In this document: one piece after another, positions 1 to 8,409 of the stretch | How the letters are laid out: every line of letters begins with the position of its first letter | Numbering within the stretch: the first letter of the stretch is position 1 | Source: Devosia neptuniae | GTDB lineage: Bacteria > Pseudomonadota > Alphaproteobacteria > Rhizobiales > Devosiaceae | Assembly: GCF_025452235.1 (NCBI RefSeq) | Contig: NZ_CP104965.1 | Span: forward strand, 1,918,501-1,982,500 | DNA: 64,000 bases | Reading direction: 5' to 3' | Position numbers and translations under genes: made by a program | Notes under the pieces: model-generated | The model's database searches: none | Seen by the model: only the letters and a program-made list of their open reading frames with translations | What the model was told of the DNA's origin: nothing

Positions 1-627
1 GGTGCGGGCCACCGGCACGCCCATGAGCGAGGCCGAGGTGGCGTTGCCGCCCAGGGCATAGACATAGGAGCCGAAGCGGGTGCGGTGGGCCAGCAGAGCG
101 CCGATGAGGAAGATGGCGATCATCAAGAGGCCAATGAAACTGAGGCGGCCGCCGCCGGGCAAGCGGATGATGAGGCCGGTCAGCGTCGAATAGAATTCGT
201 GATTGATGGGCACCGAATCCTGGGTGATGACCGAGGCGCCGCCGCGCGCCAGGAACATGCCGGCCAGCGTGACGATAAAACTGGGCACTTGCAGATAGTG
301 GATGGTGAGGCCCATGGCGGCGCCGAACAGGGCCGCGACCCCCAGCGCGATGGCAAAGGCCAGGAGGGGATGAATGCCCAGCCAGGAGATCAGCACTGCA
401 ACCAATACGCCGGTGAAGCCGATCACCGCGCCGACCGACAGGTCGATGCCGCCCGAGATGATGACGAAGGTCATGCCGACGGCGGCAATACCCAAAAAGG
501 CATTGTCGGTGAGGAAATTGCCCAGCACGCGGGTCGAGAGCAGGCCGGGAAATTGCACGACGCTGGCGGCATAGGCGATGATGAAGATGACGGCGGTGGC
601 CGCCAGGGGGCGCAGGCTGCGTTTCAT
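1..627 (-). CDS. yjfF: Sugar ABC transporter permease, YjfF-like (C-terminus cut by window edge)
   Basis: Inner-membrane permease of a ribose/galactofuranose-class ABC importer. The visible 209 codons start MKRSLRPLAA and carry several hydrophobic segments plus the GGIDLSVGAV stretch characteristic of the RbsC/YjfF/YtfT permease family. The ATG overlaps the stop of the upstream permease by 4 bases (ATGA), so the two are translationally coupled. The order ytfQ, ytfR, ytfT, yjfF matches the E. coli galactofuranose operon; that order and the family resemblance are the only basis for the symbol. A ribose- or other pentose-type substrate is possible. The C-terminus lies outside the window. Confidence 0.8.
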   Translation of the reverse strand, partial: MKRSLRPLAATAVIFIIAYAASVVQFPGLLSTRVLGNFLTDNAFLGIAAVGMTFVIISGGIDLSVGAVIGFTGVLVAVLISWLGIHPLLAFAIALGVAALFGAAMGLTIHYLQVPSFIVTLAGMFLARGGASVITQDSVPINHEFYSTLTGLIIRLPGGGRLSFIGLLMIAIFLIGALLAHRTRFGSYVYALGGNATSASLMGVPVART

Positions 628-1628
628 TTGGGGCCTGCCTTGGCGGGAACGAGGCGCTGCCGGGTGAAGAGGCGCGCGGCAAAGGGCGACTGGATCAGCA
701 GGATCAGGATGATCATGCCGGCCTTGACGATGAGATTGAATTCAGGCGGGAAGCCCGACATCAGGATGCCGGTATTCATGGCCTGAATGATGATGGCGCC
801 GACCACGGCCATGGGCACCGAGAAGCGGCCGCCGAGGAGCGAGGTGCCGCCGATGACTACGGCGAGGATGGCGTCGAGTTCGAGCCAGAGGCCGGAATTG
901 TTGGCATCGGCGCCGCGAATGTCGGCGGCGACGACGATGCCGGCAATGGCGGCGCAGAAGCCGGATAGCGCATAGACCAGGACCAGCAGCATGCGGCTGC
1001 GGATGCCGGCCAGGGTGGCGGCGGCGCGATTGACGCCGATGGCCTGGATGAAGAGGCCGATGGCGGTTTTGCGCACCAGAACCGTCACCAAGATCAGCAG
1101 GACCAGGGCAATGACCGCGGCCATGGGGAAGCCGAGGAAGGAGCCGGTGCCGATAAAGATTAGCGCGGGGTCGTTGAAGGTAACGATGGAACCTTCGGTG
1201 ATGAGCTGGGCAATGCCGCGCCCGGCCACCATCAGCACCAGGGTTGCAACGATGGGCTGGATATCGAGGATGGCGACGAGAAAGCCGTTCCACAGGCCAC
1301 AGGCAATACCGACGGCAAGCGCGGCGATAACAGCGATTGGCGTGGGATAGCCGGCGACCACCATGGTGGCGGCAACGGCGCCGCACACCGCCATGATGGC
1401 GCCGACCGACAGGTCCACGCCCTTGGTGGCGATCACCCCGGTCATGCCGATGGCCAGGATCGCCACCGGCGCACCGCGATTGAGCACGTCGATCAGGCTG
1501 CCGAACAGGCGCCCATCCTGCCAGGTGATGCGGAAGAAATTGGGAAACAGCAGCCAATTGATGAGCAATACGCCGGCGAGCGCCAGCAATTGCGGATTGG
1601 CGAGGCGTTCGAGATGGAGGCGCTTCAT
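624..1628 (-). CDS. ytfT: Sugar ABC transporter permease, YtfT-like
   Basis: A 334-residue inner-membrane permease, about the normal length for the RbsC/YtfT family. It has many hydrophobic helices and the conserved KGVDLSVGAIMA loop near residues 70-80, which resembles the loop in the neighbouring YjfF-like permease. Together they would form the heterodimeric channel of a sugar importer. Its start overlaps the stop of the ATP-binding gene by 4 bases and its stop overlaps the next permease start by 4, so three cistrons are tightly coupled. The substrate is inferred only from gene order and could be galactofuranose or another sugar. Confidence 0.85.
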   Translation of the reverse strand: MKRLHLERLANPQLLALAGVLLINWLLFPNFFRITWQDGRLFGSLIDVLNRGAPVAILAIGMTGVIATKGVDLSVGAIMAVCGAVAATMVVAGYPTPIAVIAALAVGIACGLWNGFLVAILDIQPIVATLVLMVAGRGIAQLITEGSIVTFNDPALIFIGTGSFLGFPMAAVIALVLLILVTVLVRKTAIGLFIQAIGVNRAAATLAGIRSRMLLVLVYALSGFCAAIAGIVVAADIRGADANNSGLWLELDAILAVVIGGTSLLGGRFSVPMAVVGAIIIQAMNTGILMSGFPPEFNLIVKAGMIILILLIQSPFAARLFTRQRLVPAKAGPK

Positions 1629-3142
1629 GGCTGGGCCTCGTCGGCGGAATTGGCGATGGCCTGCACGATGACTCCGGGGTTGATATTCTTGCCGCGCAAT
1701 TCGGCCACCATTTCGCGATCGCGCATCACCACGATGCGCGAGCTATAGGCGACCACTTCGTCGAGTTCGGAGGAGATGACGACCATGGCCATGCCATCGT
1801 CGCGCAGCCGATTGATGGTGCGCACGATTTCGGCATGGGCGCCCACATCGATGCCGCGGGTGGGCTCGTCCAGAATGAGGAAGGCCGGGTCGGTGGCGAG
1901 CCAGCGCGAGAGGATGACCTTTTGCTGATTGCCGCCCGAGAGCAGCTTGACCGGCATGTCGAGCGAAGCGGCGCGGATATCCATGGCCTCGCCGAACTTG
2001 CCGGCGATTTCGAGCTGTTCGTCGCGGTTGAGGGCGCGGAACCAACCGAGCTTGCCCTGCAGTGCGATGATGATGTTTTCGCGCACGGAGAGATCGCCGA
2101 AAATGCCCTCGGCCTTGCGATCCTCGGGGCAGAAGCCGAAGCCGCGGCTGATAGCATCGGTGGTGTTGCGGATGGCGGTGGGCTTGCCGGCGACAGTGAG
2201 CGTGCCCTGATCGGCCGGATCGGCGCCGAACATCAGGCGCGCCATTTCGGTGCGGCCGGAACCGAGCAGGCCGGCAACGCCGATGACCTCGCCCTTGTGG
2301 ATGGTCAGATCGAAGGGATGCACGCTTTTCTTGCGGCCATAGGATTTGAAATCGAGCAGCACGTCGGTGGTGGGGCGCTCGGGTTCCAGATCAGTGGCGC
2401 CGGAAAAGGCGATGTCCTTGCCCAGCATGAGGCGGACCACATCGGTGCGGCTGACGCTGTCGAGCTGGCGGGTATCGACCAGCTTGCCATTGCGCAGCAC
2501 AGTGACGCGGTCGGAGATGGCAAAGACCTGATCGAGGAAATGGGTGATGAAGATGATGGCAAGGCCGCTTTGCTTGAGGTCGGCAATGACCTCGAACAGG
2601 CGCTCGACTTCGTTGCGATCGAGGCTGGCGGTGGGTTCGTCGAGGATCAGCACCTTGCCGGAGAGTTCGACGGCGCGGGCAATGGCGACGATCTGCTGCA
2701 CGGCGACCGAATGGCTGCCCAGATCGCTGCCGGGATCGATCGCCAGGCCATAGCGTTCGAGCAGGGTCTTGGCGGCCGCTTCCATCTTCTTGTGGTCGAC
2801 GAGGCCGAAGCGGGTGGGCTGGTGGCCCAGATAGAGGTTTTCGGCCACGGAGCGGTTGGGCAGGAGATTGACCTCCTGATAGACCGTGCCGATGCCATGG
2901 GTCTGCGCATGAAGGGGATTATCGAGGGTGACCGGAGCGCCGTCGACAAAGACGCCGCCGACATCGGGTTGGTAGGCGCCGGTCAGAACCTTGATCAGGG
3001 TGGACTTGCCGGCCCCGTTTTCACCCAAGAGGGCATGGACCTCGCCGGGCCGCAGGCCGAAATCGATGGCGTCGAGCGCGGTGTGATTGCCAAAAATCTT
3101 GGTCACGCCGCGTGCTTCGAGCACGTAAGGGCTATCGGTCAT
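1625..3142 (-). CDS. ytfR: Sugar ABC transporter ATP-binding protein with two ABC domains, YtfR-like
   Basis: A 505-residue duplicated ATPase that drives sugar import. The first nucleotide-binding domain has Walker A GENGAGKST and Walker B LILDEPTASLD. The second has a degenerate Walker A-like GLLGSGRTE, signature LSGGNQQK and LILDEPTRGIDVGA. One active-looking and one degenerate Walker A is the usual pattern for RbsA/YtfR proteins. The reading frame continues 60 codons upstream, but that stretch is encoded by the G/C-rich inverted repeat, so I start at the ATG giving MTDSPYVLEARG. It overlaps ytfT by 4 bases and is separated from the binding-protein gene by 188 bases. Confidence 0.88.
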   Translation of the reverse strand: MTDSPYVLEARGVTKIFGNHTALDAIDFGLRPGEVHALLGENGAGKSTLIKVLTGAYQPDVGGVFVDGAPVTLDNPLHAQTHGIGTVYQEVNLLPNRSVAENLYLGHQPTRFGLVDHKKMEAAAKTLLERYGLAIDPGSDLGSHSVAVQQIVAIARAVELSGKVLILDEPTASLDRNEVERLFEVIADLKQSGLAIIFITHFLDQVFAISDRVTVLRNGKLVDTRQLDSVSRTDVVRLMLGKDIAFSGATDLEPERPTTDVLLDFKSYGRKKSVHPFDLTIHKGEVIGVAGLLGSGRTEMARLMFGADPADQGTLTVAGKPTAIRNTTDAISRGFGFCPEDRKAEGIFGDLSVRENIIIALQGKLGWFRALNRDEQLEIAGKFGEAMDIRAASLDMPVKLLSGGNQQKVILSRWLATDPAFLILDEPTRGIDVGAHAEIVRTINRLRDDGMAMVVISSELDEVVAYSSRIVVMRDREMVAELRGKNINPGVIVQAIANSADEAQP

Positions 3143-3182
3143 GCGCACTCCCCCGGGCGTCCAGCTGGATGAGATTTTCCTT

Positions 3183-3271
3183 CCCTCCCCCTTGAGGGGA
3201 GGGACCGAGGGAGGGGCTGTTTGGTCAACCACATAACCACCCCTCCCCAGCCCTCCCCTCAAGGGGGAGGG
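3183..3271. repeat. 21-bp perfect inverted repeat between binding-protein and ATPase genes
   Basis: Arms at 3183-3203 and 3251-3271 are exact reverse complements (core CCCTCCCCCTTGAGGGGAGG), separated by 47 bases. Each arm is itself nearly palindromic. As RNA it would form a very stable hairpin after the ytfQ-like stop, the usual place for an element that protects binding-protein mRNA or lowers downstream expression. A related G/C-rich palindrome lies at 53122-53138, so it is probably a copy of a dispersed REP-like repeat. Confidence 0.8.
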
Positions 3272-3330
3272 AGGCCCTTCATCAGCATCTTGCCTAAACC
3301 GCCGAATACTCGGCGGCACCATAGCTAAGA

Positions 3331-4305
3331 TTAGTAGCCCAGACCCTTGCGGGTGTCATATTCGCCCTGCGGATTGTCGGCAGGGGTGTAGAGCTTGGAT
3401 TCGGTGATGATGAACTTGGCGGGCTCGGTGCCGTCCTTGAGGTAGGCAGCGAGCGCATCGAAGGCGGGGCCGGCCATGTTGGGGGTCAGTTCCACCGTGG
3501 CATTGGCTTCGCCGGCCACCATGGCCGAGAAAATGTCCGGCACGCCGTCGATCGAGACCACCTTGATGTCGGTGCCAGGCTTGAGGCCGGCATCCTTGAT
3601 GGCCTGGATGGCGCCAACGGCCATGTCGTCATTGTGAGCGTAGACAGCGCAGATATCGGCGCCGCCATTTTCGGCCTTGATGAAGCCTTCCATCACTTCC
3701 TTGCCCTTGGCGCGGGTGAAATCGCCAGTCTGGCTGCGGGCGATGGTGATGTTGTCGTGGCCCTTGATGGCCTCTTCAAAGCCCTGCTTACGGTTGATGG
3801 CGGGGGTGGAACCGACAGTGCCCTGGAGTTCGACGACCTTGCACGGCTCGGTGCCGACGGCATTGACCAGCCAATCGCCGGCAACGCGGCCTTCCTTGAC
3901 CTGATCGGAGGCAACCGAGGTGAGGTAGAGGTCTTCAGGCGCATCGACGCCGCGATCGAGCAGGATGACCGGGATTTCGGCTTCCTTGGCTTCGGTCAGC
4001 ACATCTTCCCAGCCGGTGGCGACGACGGGCGCGACCAGGATGGCATCGACGCCCTGGGCGATGAAGCCGCGAATGGCCTTGATCTGGTTTTCCTGCTTCT
4101 GCTGCGCATCGGCAAATTTGAGATCGATGCCGCGCTCTTCAGCCTGCTGCTTGGTGACTGAAGTTTCGGCGGCGCGCCAGCCCGATTCCGAACCGATCTG
4201 GCTGAAGCCGACGACCAGGCCGTTCAGGCTATCCTGCGCGATAGCGACAGACGTCAAAGCAGTAGCAAGGCTCGCCGCGACGGCGAGCGTTTTAATGATG
4301 TTCAC
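3331..4305 (-). CDS. ytfQ: Periplasmic sugar-binding protein of ABC importer, YtfQ-like
   Basis: A 324-residue periplasmic binding protein of the LacI/RbsB fold that delivers sugar to the YtfR/YtfT/YjfF complex. I chose the GTG start because GGGAGGA lies just upstream and it gives a clean signal peptide (VNIIKTLAVAASLATALTSV, then AIAQ). The open frame reaches 51 codons further but would put unrelated sequence before the signal. The mature part has the family motif VVGFSQIGSESGWRAAE and AIRGFIAQGVDAILVAPV. It is first in the operon. The galactofuranose assignment follows gene order; other hexoses or pentoses remain possible. Confidence 0.85.
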   Translation of the reverse strand: MNIIKTLAVAASLATALTSVAIAQDSLNGLVVGFSQIGSESGWRAAETSVTKQQAEERGIDLKFADAQQKQENQIKAIRGFIAQGVDAILVAPVVATGWEDVLTEAKEAEIPVILLDRGVDAPEDLYLTSVASDQVKEGRVAGDWLVNAVGTEPCKVVELQGTVGSTPAINRKQGFEEAIKGHDNITIARSQTGDFTRAKGKEVMEGFIKAENGGADICAVYAHNDDMAVGAIQAIKDAGLKPGTDIKVVSIDGVPDIFSAMVAGEANATVELTPNMAGPAFDALAAYLKDGTEPAKFIITESKLYTPADNPQGEYDTRKGLGY

Positions 4306-4362
4306 GATGTCCTCCCAATGTGGCCGCCGAGGCGTATTCACCTTCAGCGATGAGGGGACGAT

Positions 4363-4381
4363 ATATAAAGTACTATTATAT
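4363..4381 (-). promoter_or_regulatory. Candidate promoter and operator of the ytf-like operon
   Basis: An inverted repeat ATATAA-N7-TTATAT is centred on AGTACTA, 58-76 bases upstream of the GTG start at 4305. Read on the minus strand it contains a perfect TATAAT (positions 4380-4375). An A/T-rich palindrome over a -10 box in GC-rich DNA suggests repressor control, but no adjacent regulator can be assigned to it with confidence. The nearest is the LacI gene at 4688-5725, which has better sites at 5789-5910. Confidence 0.4.
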
Positions 4382-4687
4382 GTAAAGTGAGGACGTGAAG
4401 GGGTATTTGTCGTTTGTTTTGCGGTGGCGTGAAGAGGGGTCAGGCCCCGGATTTTCAAGCAAATGCGGCGGTTTCCGCTCGGGACCTGAGGGATGGTCGG
4501 GCGGCCATTGGGTTTAGTGCAAGCTGAGAGTGGCCCTCGGGTCAGGCCCGAGGGAGAACGGTGGGGAGGAGAGCTTGGGATCGACCCATTTGCGCGGCGT
4601 GATTGCTTGGCGGCGTGGCAGGGAGTGCGGTGCCACGACCTTGTGGTTCGACAGGCTCACCATGAGGTCTACTGGAAGCCTGCCCGC
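4382..4687. other. Non-coding interval with a REP-like segment
   Basis: This interval lies between the ytf-like operon promoter and the end of the LacI gene and has no convincing gene. The short open frames at 4493-4729 and 4530-4862 have no recognisable sequence, and both run into the LacI gene on the opposite strand. Positions 4641-4670 (starting TTGTGGTTCGACAGGCTCAC) resemble a short dispersed intergenic repeat that I recall from alphaproteobacterial genomes, but only one copy is in this window. Confidence 0.4.
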
Positions 4688-5725
4688 TCAGCTGCGCCAT
4701 TGGGGGGTGGGTTCGGCCAGGGTTTGTAGCGTCTCTACGGGTTCGCCGTCGATGCGTTTGAGCAGGAGGCGGGTCAGTTCGACGCCGGCGCCGAAGACGT
4801 CTTCCTGGATGCTGTCGAGCGTGGGGAAGAGGGTGGGCAGGATGTCGGAGGTTTGTTTGTAGACCAGCTGGACATCGCGGCCCAATTGCAGCCCGCCATC
4901 CTGCAGGCCTCCGATCAGGGCGATGGCGCGCATTTCGCTGTCGCTGATAATGCCATCGGGATGGTCGGGCGCGCGGGCCAGTTCCTCACCGAGGCGCCGC
5001 ACATCGGCCGAGCCGCCCAGCGCGACCGGGCCGCCGAGCACTCTGGCGCGCATGCCGGCCTGGGCTGTGGTGCGGTGAAAGGTGGTGACGATATTGTGGT
5101 AATTGGTGGTGCTGTCATCCCCGATCATCAGCAGCACATTCTTGCAGCCGCGCTCGGCCAGGCGCTGCACGGCCATGGCGGCGAAGGTTTCCGAATGGAA
5201 ATCGTGATAGGGGTGGGGGCTGTAAAATTCGGTGCGGCCGTGGCTGACAAAGGGAAAGTCGGCGTCGATCAGCATCTGTACGCGGCGGTCGCGCGGGCCG
5301 GTATGGGTGATGATCACGCCATCGGCGGTGCGATTATCCAGAATGTAGCGGATGGTGTCGGTGGAGAGCTGGCGCTCGAATTCGGGCATCACCGTTAGGT
5401 GGTAGCGGGTATTCTTGATGGCCTGGCCGATACCCTGGATCATCCGGCGGGAAAAATCGATGGAATCCTCGGCGCCATCGAGCACGAGGGCGACCACATT
5501 GGTCTTGCCGGTGCGCAGGCGCACGCCGGCGCGGTCGGGCACATAGCCCAGCGATTGTGCCGCGTCCATGACGCGCTGGCGGGTTTCCTGCTTGAGCGTG
5601 GTGCCGCCGCGCAATGACAGCGAAACAGTGGAAAGGCTGAGCCCGGTCAACTCGGCGAGCGTCTTCAGCGTCACGCGCTGATGGGCGCTGCCTGGCCGCG
5701 AACCCGGCTTTGGCGTTTGGTTCAT
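4688..5725 (-). CDS. LacI-family transcriptional regulator 1
   Basis: A 345-residue repressor with an N-terminal LacI helix-turn-helix (VTLKTLAELTGLSLSTVSLSL, about residues 18-38) and a periplasmic-binding-protein-like sugar-sensing domain. I start at the ATG giving MNQTPKPG; 23 further in-frame codons upstream add nothing domain-like. It is divergent from the ABC transporter/alpha-mannosidase operon, and two LacI-type palindromes lie in the shared region, so it probably represses that operon and itself. The effector is likely a mannoside or its breakdown product (inference). Confidence 0.85.
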   Translation of the reverse strand: MNQTPKPGSRPGSAHQRVTLKTLAELTGLSLSTVSLSLRGGTTLKQETRQRVMDAAQSLGYVPDRAGVRLRTGKTNVVALVLDGAEDSIDFSRRMIQGIGQAIKNTRYHLTVMPEFERQLSTDTIRYILDNRTADGVIITHTGPRDRRVQMLIDADFPFVSHGRTEFYSPHPYHDFHSETFAAMAVQRLAERGCKNVLLMIGDDSTTNYHNIVTTFHRTTAQAGMRARVLGGPVALGGSADVRRLGEELARAPDHPDGIISDSEMRAIALIGGLQDGGLQLGRDVQLVYKQTSDILPTLFPTLDSIQEDVFGAGVELTRLLLKRIDGEPVETLQTLAEPTPQWRS

Positions 5726-5788
5726 GATTTCATTTGTCCCCGGCCTCTCTTTTACACCGGCTGCCTGATATTCCAAATGCTGTTCAGC

Positions 5789-5801
5789 TTGCAACGATGC
5801 A
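5789..5801. promoter_or_regulatory. LacI-type operator, proximal to regulator gene
   Basis: TTGCAACGATGCA differs by one base from the perfect palindrome TGCAACGTTGCA at 5899-5910 over the shared 12 bases. It lies 64 bases upstream of the LacI start at 5725. The central CG with symmetric arms is the normal LacI-family operator form. Its position suggests autoregulation and, with the second site, a loop across the divergent promoters. Confidence 0.65.
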
Positions 5802-5898
5802 GAATGTATTCAACAGGCTAAAGCGCTCCAAATGGCCATAAATTCCTACGAAAAACGCCGCATGACGCGGTTCATAAGAGCACGAGACAATTAGGATT

Positions 5899-5910
5899 TG
5901 CAACGTTGCA
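5899..5910. promoter_or_regulatory. LacI-type operator, proximal to transporter operon
   Basis: A perfect 12-bp palindrome, TGCAACGTTGCA, lies 91 bases upstream of the binding-protein start at 6001. Its centre is 109 bases from that of the related site at 5789-5801, a spacing compatible with DNA looping by a tetrameric or paired LacI protein. It is the best candidate operator for the divergent regulator. Confidence 0.7.
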
Positions 5911-6000
5911 TTTCCTGTGTTTACCTTGGGCCGCGCCGGGGGAGGGTCTGGCGCCGCAAAGCCGCGCAATGTCGCGGCGCGAGCACTCGAGGAGGAGTTG

Positions 6001-7320
6001 ATGCTCAAAAAGAATCTGCTGACGACGGTGGCCGCCATTGCCATGGCCGCGACGACTGCCCTGCCGGCGCATGCCGAAGTGACGATCATGTATGCCGAAT
6101 GGCTCTCGTCCCTGGTCGAACCCGGCATCAAGAATTTCGAAGCGGCGACGGGGGAGACGGTCAATGCGATCAAGCTGCCCGGCCAGGGCTATGATCAGCG
6201 CATTGCGCTCGACCTGAGCGCCGGCACGGCGGCTGATGTGATCCAGATGGACAGTTTCATGGTGTCCGAACTGGCGTCGGCGGGATATCTGCATCCGCTC
6301 AACGAGCAGGGGGCAGGCTGGGACCAGTTCCAGTATTATCAGCCCGGCCTGCTTGAAGTCGCGTCCTATGAGGGCAAGGTCTATGGCCTGCCCACCGATA
6401 CCGACGTGCGCATGCTGTGGTACGACAAATCCAATTTCGAAAAGGCCGGCATTGCCGTGCCGTGGGAGCCCAAGAACTGGGCCGATGTGCTCGACGCCGC
6501 CCAGAAGCTCAAGGATGCGGGCGTGCAATATTTCTTCCAGCTGCCCGCCGGCACCAAGCAGGGCGAAGCCTCCACCATGCAGGGCTTCTACATGCTGCTG
6601 CTGGGCGCGGATACGCCTGAGGGTGACCGCAACCGCCTGCTCAATCGCGAGACGGGGCAGTGGATCGGCGACAGCCCGGCCATCCGCCGGACGCTGGAAT
6701 TCTACAAGAAAGTCTATGGCGATATGGGCATGCCGGCCGACCTCAATTATGCGGCCGATCCCGGTGTGGCGGTGCGCGAGGCGCTGGCCAATGACCAGCT
6801 CGGCATCCATGCTTCAGGCTCGTGGGAAGATGCGTGCCTGTGGGATTGCAACGGGGTGAACCTGCCGACCCGTGAAGAGCGCGATGCCATGGTAGGGTGG
6901 ACCCCATGGCCCGGCTCGGGCGAGCCCGGCGCCAAGGCGACCACCAATATTTCGGGTGGCTGGACCATCGGCGTCAACGCCAAGGCCGCCAATCCGGATC
7001 TGGCGTTCCAGCTGGTAACGACGATTTTCGACGTCGAGAACTTCAAGGCCTGGACGCTGGCCAATCATCGCATGGCGGTGCGTACCGATATCTCGGACTC
7101 GCCCGAATATATGGAAGACGCGTATCTGGCCAAGGCAACGGCGCTGGCCGCCGACACGACGGGCCGCGATACGGTGCCCGGCTACCAGACGGTTTCGGCC
7201 CTGGTGCAGCAGATGACGGCCGATATCCTGGACGGCGCCGAAGTCGAAGACGTGGTGCAGGAATATCATGATGCCCTGGTCGACGAGTTCGGCGAGGACA
7301 AGGTCATCACCTACGAATAA
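6001..7320 (+). CDS. Extracellular solute-binding protein (family 1) of sugar ABC importer
   Basis: A 439-residue periplasmic binding protein, MalE/UgpB class. The start is the ATG after GAGGAGGAG, giving signal peptide MLKKNLLTTVAAIAMAATTA ending in PAHAE. The open frame upstream to 5917 is ignored because it would precede the signal sequence. It heads an operon with two MalF/MalG-type permeases, a GH38 alpha-mannosidase and an ATPase, so its ligand is probably a mannose-containing oligosaccharide (inference from context). LacI-type operators lie upstream. Confidence 0.88.
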   Translation: MLKKNLLTTVAAIAMAATTALPAHAEVTIMYAEWLSSLVEPGIKNFEAATGETVNAIKLPGQGYDQRIALDLSAGTAADVIQMDSFMVSELASAGYLHPLNEQGAGWDQFQYYQPGLLEVASYEGKVYGLPTDTDVRMLWYDKSNFEKAGIAVPWEPKNWADVLDAAQKLKDAGVQYFFQLPAGTKQGEASTMQGFYMLLLGADTPEGDRNRLLNRETGQWIGDSPAIRRTLEFYKKVYGDMGMPADLNYAADPGVAVREALANDQLGIHASGSWEDACLWDCNGVNLPTREERDAMVGWTPWPGSGEPGAKATTNISGGWTIGVNAKAANPDLAFQLVTTIFDVENFKAWTLANHRMAVRTDISDSPEYMEDAYLAKATALAADTTGRDTVPGYQTVSALVQQMTADILDGAEVEDVVQEYHDALVDEFGEDKVITYE

Positions 7321-7337
7321 GCCACACCTCCCCGGTG

Positions 7338-7478
7338 CGGCGGTCTCCAGAATAGGGGCCGCCGTGACAGGGTGTATTTTGGGTGTCGCATGGTGTCGCG
7401 ACATCTATCCCCACACGCGATGTCACCCGAGATCGACGACGCGGCAAAATCTCAGGATGGTTCCGGCCGGCGCCGGAA
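7338..7478. repeat. Intercistronic hairpin and REP-like palindrome after the binding-protein gene
   Basis: The 189-base gap between binding protein and first permease holds two palindromes. CGGCGG (7338-7343) pairs with CCGCCG (7359-7364), and TTCCGGC-N4-GCCGGAA occupies 7461-7478. The second looks like a dispersed alphaproteobacterial intergenic palindrome. Such elements commonly follow binding-protein genes and are thought to let that protein be made in excess over the membrane components. There is no T-run, so I do not call a full terminator. Confidence 0.6.
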
Positions 7479-7509
7479 TGACACCGAGCAAAATCATGGG
7501 CCCGTGTGA

Positions 7510-8409
7510 ATGAGTTTGATGAAAAACCAGGCCAATCCCTGGCTCACCAGCAACCTGCTTGTGCTGGGGCTGGGCATGTTGCCGGCTTTGCTGCTGATCG
7601 GGGTGCTGCTCTATTTCACTGCCTGGGCCTTTGCCTTCAGCTTTACCGATCTGGCGCTGGTGGGGCGCAAATCGGTGGAGTGGAGCTGGGTGGGGCTGCA
7701 GAATTTCGAGCGGCTGTTCACGCGGCGCGGGTTCCTTGAATCGCTGTGGACCACGGTCATCTTCGTGTTCTTTTCGGCCATTGTGGGCCAATCGGTGCTG
7801 GGCTTTCTGCTGGCGGCGCTATTGCGCGGCACGCAGTCGACGATCAAGACCGTGGTCGAAGTCTGCATCATGCTGGGTTGGCTTTTGCCCGATATCGTGG
7901 CGGCGTTCCTGTGGTCGGCGACGACGTCGCAGACCGGGCTGGTCAACTCGCTGATCATCGTGCCGCTGGGTCTGCAGCCGATCAATTTCATCAATGATTA
8001 TGCCCTGCCGGTGGTGACCATCGCCAATATCTGGAAGGGTACGGCCTGGTCCTATCTGCTGTTTTCGGCGGCGCTGGATTCGGTGTCGCGCGAAGTGGTG
8101 GAGGCGGCCAAGGTGGATGGGGCGACCCCGTTCCAGCGCATCTGGCTGGTCATGCTGCCGATCATCCGGCCGCATATCGCCACCAATATGTTGTTCATCA
8201 CGATCTGGACCTTCACCTATTTCCCGCTGATTTTCGCCATGACCGGGGGCGGGCCGGGCACGCAGACGCAGACGCTGGCCGTGTTCCTCTACAATCAGAG
8301 TTTTTCGCGCGGCAATCTGGGTTTTGGCAGCGCCATTTCGGTGGCCATGCTGGTCATCGTCGGCCTGTTGTCGCTGGTCTATCTGCGCATGCTGCGGGAG
8401 CCGAAATAG
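7510..8409 (+). CDS. Sugar ABC transporter permease, MalF-type
   Basis: A 299-residue inner-membrane permease with about six hydrophobic helices and the EAA-type loop (EVVEAAKVDGATPFQRIWLV, about residues 196-215) that contacts the ATPase. The start is MSLMKNQ; the internal ATG at 7519 is an alternative, and neither has a strong ribosome site. It is followed immediately by the second permease. It belongs to the transporter/mannosidase operon. Confidence 0.85.
   Translation: MSLMKNQANPWLTSNLLVLGLGMLPALLLIGVLLYFTAWAFAFSFTDLALVGRKSVEWSWVGLQNFERLFTRRGFLESLWTTVIFVFFSAIVGQSVLGFLLAALLRGTQSTIKTVVEVCIMLGWLLPDIVAAFLWSATTSQTGLVNSLIIVPLGLQPINFINDYALPVVTIANIWKGTAWSYLLFSAALDSVSREVVEAAKVDGATPFQRIWLVMLPIIRPHIATNMLFITIWTFTYFPLIFAMTGGGPGTQTQTLAVFLYNQSFSRGNLGFGSAISVAMLVIVGLLSLVYLRMLREPK

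Noticed and set aside
1835..3172. Long plus-strand open frame opposite the YtfR-like ATPase
   Set aside because: It is antisense to a clear two-domain ATPase, with Gly/Ala/Asp-rich sequence lacking domains; a GC-rich shadow frame.
4646..4655. GGTTCGACAG, resembling part of a tRNA T-arm
   Set aside because: No acceptor stem, D-arm or anticodon arm can be built around it; it belongs to a short intergenic repeat.
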